This document shows, one piece after another, positions 8,031 to 8,064 of a DNA stretch of 8,064 bases. Both the position numbers and the translations under genes were made by a program. Every line of letters starts with the position of its first letter. The stretch's first letter is position 1. Source of the DNA: an uncultured Collinsella sp. (GTDB lineage: Bacteria > Actinomycetota > Coriobacteriia > Coriobacteriales > Coriobacteriaceae); the NCBI GenBank assembly GCA_900765185.1, contig CAAFQT010000141.1, forward strand, positions 1 to 8,064, given 5' to 3'. The notes under the pieces were generated by a model. The model was given only the letters and a program-made list of their open reading frames with translations. It did not search any database and had not been told where the DNA came from.

Positions 8031-8064
8031 GTCGGCAACAAACAAATTAGGCCCGCACCAAGCA

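Overview
The window reads as chromosomal housekeeping DNA of a moderately GC-rich actinomycete. It most resembles the Coriobacteriia (Collinsella-like). This placement is inferred from protein character: an actinobacterial-type release factor 2 (RRQT..F around the recognition loop, NERSQIQNK near the C-terminus), an L31 with an Ala/Lys/Glu tail, and GC-rich third codon positions. No database search was possible. All six confident genes lie on the + strand.

Layout: bases 1-82 hold nothing I can assign. A promoter (about 83-111) and a two-hairpin leader (118-195) precede rpmE (ribosomal protein L31, 196-609), which ends in a strong intrinsic terminator (644-687). The gene-free stretch 610-954 then carries an imperfect, hairpin-rich repeat cluster (687-808), a possible promoter (811-840) and a palindrome (845-860). 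After it comes secA (955-3762). Its stop overlaps the start of prfB (RF2, 3762-4910), so the two form a translationally coupled pair, an adjacency also known from Bacillus subtilis. Between prfB and the next gene are two successive terminator-like hairpins (4972-4995 and 5035-5063). The second touches the ribosome binding site of a YitT/DUF2179 membrane protein gene (5076-5966). Finally, a 208-base gap with a likely promoter leads to a two-gene split transketolase (6175-7005 and 7007-7948), closed by a 17-bp terminator (7993-8030).

Functions: L31 and RF2 serve translation, SecA drives Sec-dependent protein export, the YitT-family protein is an uncharacterised membrane protein, and the two transketolase halves together make the TPP-dependent enzyme of the non-oxidative pentose phosphate pathway. 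The genes have little shared pathway logic beyond the secA-prfB and transketolase pairs.

I do not see a new defence, mobile or biosynthetic system. The points most worth a second look are the RF2 recognition tripeptide, which reads SPT instead of SPF; the REP/BIME-like cluster upstream of secA; the L31 leader and tail; and the terminator placed directly before the YitT-family ribosome binding site.
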